Shown one piece after another: positions 61,354 through 64,000 of a stretch of DNA of 64,000 bases (position 1 is the first letter of the stretch; the number at the start of each line of letters is the position of its first letter). The notes beneath the pieces were generated by a model that was not told the DNA's origin, searched no databases, and worked only from the letters and a program-made list of their open reading frames with translations. The stretch comes from Abelmoschus esculentus (lineage: Eukaryota; Streptophyta; Magnoliopsida; Malvales; Malvaceae). The stretch is from NCBI GenBank assembly GCA_035048815.1, contig JAUCBN010000042.1, forward strand, positions 13,244,501-13,308,500. The letters run 5' to 3'. Both the position numbers and the translations under genes were made by a program.

Positions 61354-62043
61354 ATGGATGCATTGGGACTTCTCAAAATCACGGTCTACCGAGGCTTCAA
61401 TCTTGTTATTTGTGATAAGGTAACGGGTTCCAGTGATCCTTACGTCGCCATCAGCACGGATGCACAGGTTTGTTGTTTTTCCTTCTAAGTTCTAAACACT
61501 TGTTGATCATGTGTTGATTTCTCCGACAATAAATGTTGCTGTTGCATAAATTGTCACAGAAAGTGAAAACACGCTTAGTGAAGAAAAACTGCAATCCGGA
61601 GTGGAACGAAGAATTAACTCTTCATATCAAAGATCTTGACAATCCAATAACTTTAGTAAGTAATATCTGATTCCATAGCAACAAATCTATTGTCTGTATG
61701 ATACTATTTGTATCGAATTCTTTTTGAATTGCAGACGGTGTACGACAAAGACACGTTCAGTGAGGATGATCCGATGGGAACTGCAGAGATCGACATTCAG
61801 CCGTACGTAGAAGCAGTGAGGTTGAGGAAGAGCCTCGGAGAACTCCCGAATGGCGTTGCACTGAAGAAACTACAACCATCCAGGACAAATGACTTGGCTG
61901 ATGAGAGTCGCATTATTTTGGAGGATGGCAGGATCACCCAAAAGATGCGTCTTAAACTCAAGAATGTTGAAAGCGGGCAAGTGTTGATCCAAATCGAGTG
62001 GGTTGATATCCCTGGATGCAAGGGTTTGGACCCGGATTACTGA
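61354..62043 (+). CDS. C2-domain protein of the CAR (C2-domain ABA-related) type
   Basis: CAR proteins are small calcium-dependent membrane-binding proteins that bring ABA receptors to the plasma membrane (family knowledge). Three exons, 61354-61467, 61560-61655 and 61735-62043, join to 172 aa, the usual CAR length. The protein is essentially one C2 domain. Calcium-binding loops are intact: Asp21 and Asp28 in the first loop (CDKVTGSSDPYV), and Asp74, Asp76 and Asp82 in the third (YDKDTFSEDDPMG). The CAR-type insertion follows (QPYVEAVRLRKSLGELPNG, then the QPSRTNDLADES stretch), and the end is VDIPGCKGLDPDY. A C-terminal C2 of an ArfGAP is the main alternative, but the short single-domain gene and the insertion favour CAR. 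Confidence 0.9.
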
Positions 62044-62534
62044 AGCTATGCCTTCAAGTATATATATTCTCTCTGATTTCGAGTTTCTGTAAACATCTTC
62101 GGTGCCTGTTATACGCTCGGAACCGATCAGTTAGTACGTTGTTCCATTATATTCGAACCAAAAATCGAACTGTAATCTTGTTTCAATCCGTATGTAATGA
62201 CGTAGAATTATCATAAAATCGATCGGTTGGGATTTAATATCTGAACTGAATCCAGACTCTTAATATTGATGTAATTGTTGATCTCTAGAAAATTATTTTC
62301 CGTTAATTATGGTGGAGGTTATCTTGTTTACTATCGGTATAAATTTAGTCACTGATTTTAAATATTGACCGATAAAGTTATTTATATTTTCGATTTGTAA
62401 ACTTATGATCACAACAACGTTAAATACCGTTAAAGAATTAACAAAAAGATATCCAACAAACTAAAAAAAATATTTTATCACATTTTTCTATGTGGGTTGT
62501 CTACCTTATAAAATAAATAATAATCCTTTATCTA
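62044..62534. other. 3' flank of the C2-domain gene
   Basis: Likely 3' UTR up to about 62230, then AT-rich spacer. Nothing else is recognised. Confidence 0.5.
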
Positions 62535-63335
62535 GGGTTATAAACGAACCGAACGTTTAGCGAACCATTCGTAAATCATTTGGCAGGAAGTTCAGTTATT
62601 TATTAAATGAACGGACATGAACAAAAATTTTTTTCGTTTAACTAAACAAACGAACATGAACAAAGAGCTCGTTCATTCATTTATATTCGTGAAAATTCAG
62701 TAATTCATTCGTTTATGTTCGTTCATTTATGTTTGTGATCATTCGGTAATCTGTTCGTTTATATTCATTCATTTTATGTTCGTTCGTTTATGTTTATTTA
62801 TATATATGTTCATTTACATTTATTCACATATGTCTAGGGGTGAGCATTAGATCAAGTCGAGTCAAAGAAAATTGAGTTACTCAATATGAGAAATCTCGAC
62901 TTGTTAAAAACTTCCTTCTTATAGGTTAGGGTGTTTATTGTGTTGTTAAATCGAACTAACCGATCGAACCAAAACAAAATAGGTTAATCAGTTAAATTTT
63001 AGATTTCGTCTAATGGTTAAGAGTTTTTTAATTTTAATTATCGACTAATTTGATTTAAAATTAGTTAATTAGTTGAATTAATTGAATTAATCTAAAATAT
63101 TAAATATTTAACATATTACATATGTTCGTTCGTTTATTTACGTTCATTTATGTCCGTTCGTTTATCATTTAAATGAACGAACATAAATGAACACGAACAA
63201 GCTACAATACTTAACGGACGAACACGAATAAAAAATTGTGTTTGTTTATGTATGTGTTTGTCATTTGTTCAGTTAAAGTTAAACGAATGACCCTCATACG
63301 TATTCGTTTGATTCGTTTATATGCTTACCCTCACC
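62535..63335. repeat. Degenerate GTTCGTTTATG repeat block, probably nested hAT-like MITEs
   Basis: Many copies of (G)TTCGTTTATGTTCGTTCATT and its inverse occupy 62540-62820 and 63115-63320. The outer edges (AGGGTTATAAACGAACCGAACG; inverted TATAAACGAATCAAACG and AGGGTGAGGGTAAGC) look like inverted ends. A second start, TAGGGGTGAGCATTAGATC, at about 62834 interrupts it and resembles the hAT-like MITE at 43337. Target duplications were not found. Confidence 0.55.
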
Positions 63336-64000
63336 CTTCTTTAAATCCTTTTAACCCTAAAAAATTCTCTTGAAAAAAAAGAAGAAAGAGGAAGAAGAAT
63401 TAGAAGATACAGATAGAAACAAGGTTGGTAATGGAGAAAGAAAAGAATGTGGAGAAGCTGCAAGGAGAATGAGTTTTCGGTTGATAAAATCTGATCGATT
63501 TTCGAATATAACGCTTTACCAAAATAGAAATCAAGGACTGGGAGGTCACGAGTGAGTCTCATGCTCTCATTGTTTAGAATAAAAATTTTCTGTTTCTTTT
63601 CTGTGTCTCTTTTTGTGTCTCCATTAAAAATTTATTAAAAAATTAAATTTTAAACTGTCACCCTTATTTTTTATATTCTAAACCCTAAACCCTATACCAA
63701 AAAATACACCATACACTTAATTTCCTAAATCTAACCAAAATCTTTAAACTAAAACCCTAAACCCTAAATCTTAAACCCCTAATTTAAAGTAAAGGCATAA
63801 ATAAAAACATAAGGACGAGATAGACGATTTACCCCCGTTGTTTACGTGAACATTATGGCTTATAACTTGTAAAAATGACAACATTATGCTTTCCGTTTTT
63901 GGTTATTCTTAAAACTCCATTATAAACTAAAACCGGGTATGTTTATGCCGTGTTTGGGTGGGGAAACTTTTGAAGAAGAAAGATTAGTTATTCTTAACTC
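63336..64000. other. Intergenic to the window edge
   Basis: About 63595-63845 is an inverted copy of the repeat in GH9 intron 4, with AAACCCTAAACCC phrases. A purine-rich patch lies at 63370-63470. The sequence ends in unannotated AT-rich DNA. Confidence 0.5.

Noticed and set aside
63650..63780. Telomeric sequence from AAACCCTAAACCC phrases
   Set aside because: Only short degenerate runs, part of a dispersed repeat present in three places.

Overview
The window is plant nuclear DNA. It is AT-rich and has intron-dense genes with GT-AG introns, plant-type protein families, and several kinds of plant transposable element. A eudicot is clear from the proteins. A mallow-family (cotton-like) origin is my guess from the look of the repeats and is not proven.

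Layout. (1) 173-1548: the 3' part of HCF164, a thylakoid thioredoxin-like protein; the 5' end lies outside the window. (2) 2856-7785: a complete 15-exon gene for an ANTH-domain clathrin assembly protein, with a Mutator-like MITE just upstream and a duplicated/inverted exon end in intron 4. (3) 7786-12238: AT-rich intergenic DNA with fold-back repeats. (4) 12239-15266: a 3-exon myosin-binding protein (GTD-binding/DUF593). (5) 16795-41681: about 25 kb of nested LTR retrotransposons. An old, decayed Ty3/gypsy chromovirus-like element (16800-41676, TSD TAACT) is split by a younger Ogre/Tat-type element on the minus strand (22665-39356, TSD AGAGG). The younger element has an extra ORF1, gag-pro, a predicted intron, RT/RNase H and integrase. 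(6) 41682-45805: repeat remnants and at least three MITE-like elements. (7) 46029-52713: an 18-exon cytosolic phosphoglucomutase whose 17th exon lacks 14 bases that should encode the phosphate-binding loop. (8) 52714-56904: intergenic, with a second copy of a Mutator-like fold-back element. (9) 56905-59811: a 7-exon secreted GH9 endoglucanase. (10) 60405-60740: a Ty1/copia gag-protease scrap. (11) 61354-62043: a 3-exon C2-domain (CAR-type) protein. (12) 62044-64000: repeat-rich intergenic DNA.

The six host genes are unrelated housekeeping or cell-biology genes and do not form a cluster. All six are on the plus strand. Everything on the minus strand that looks coding belongs to the Ogre/Tat element. 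The points most worth checking are the damaged PGM exon and the splice choices that would rescue its frame, the frame-restoring intron in the Ogre/Tat element, the antisense promoter-like unit in both of its LTRs, the inversion-duplication in the clathrin-assembly gene, and two related Mutator-like fold-back elements with clean 9-bp target duplications.
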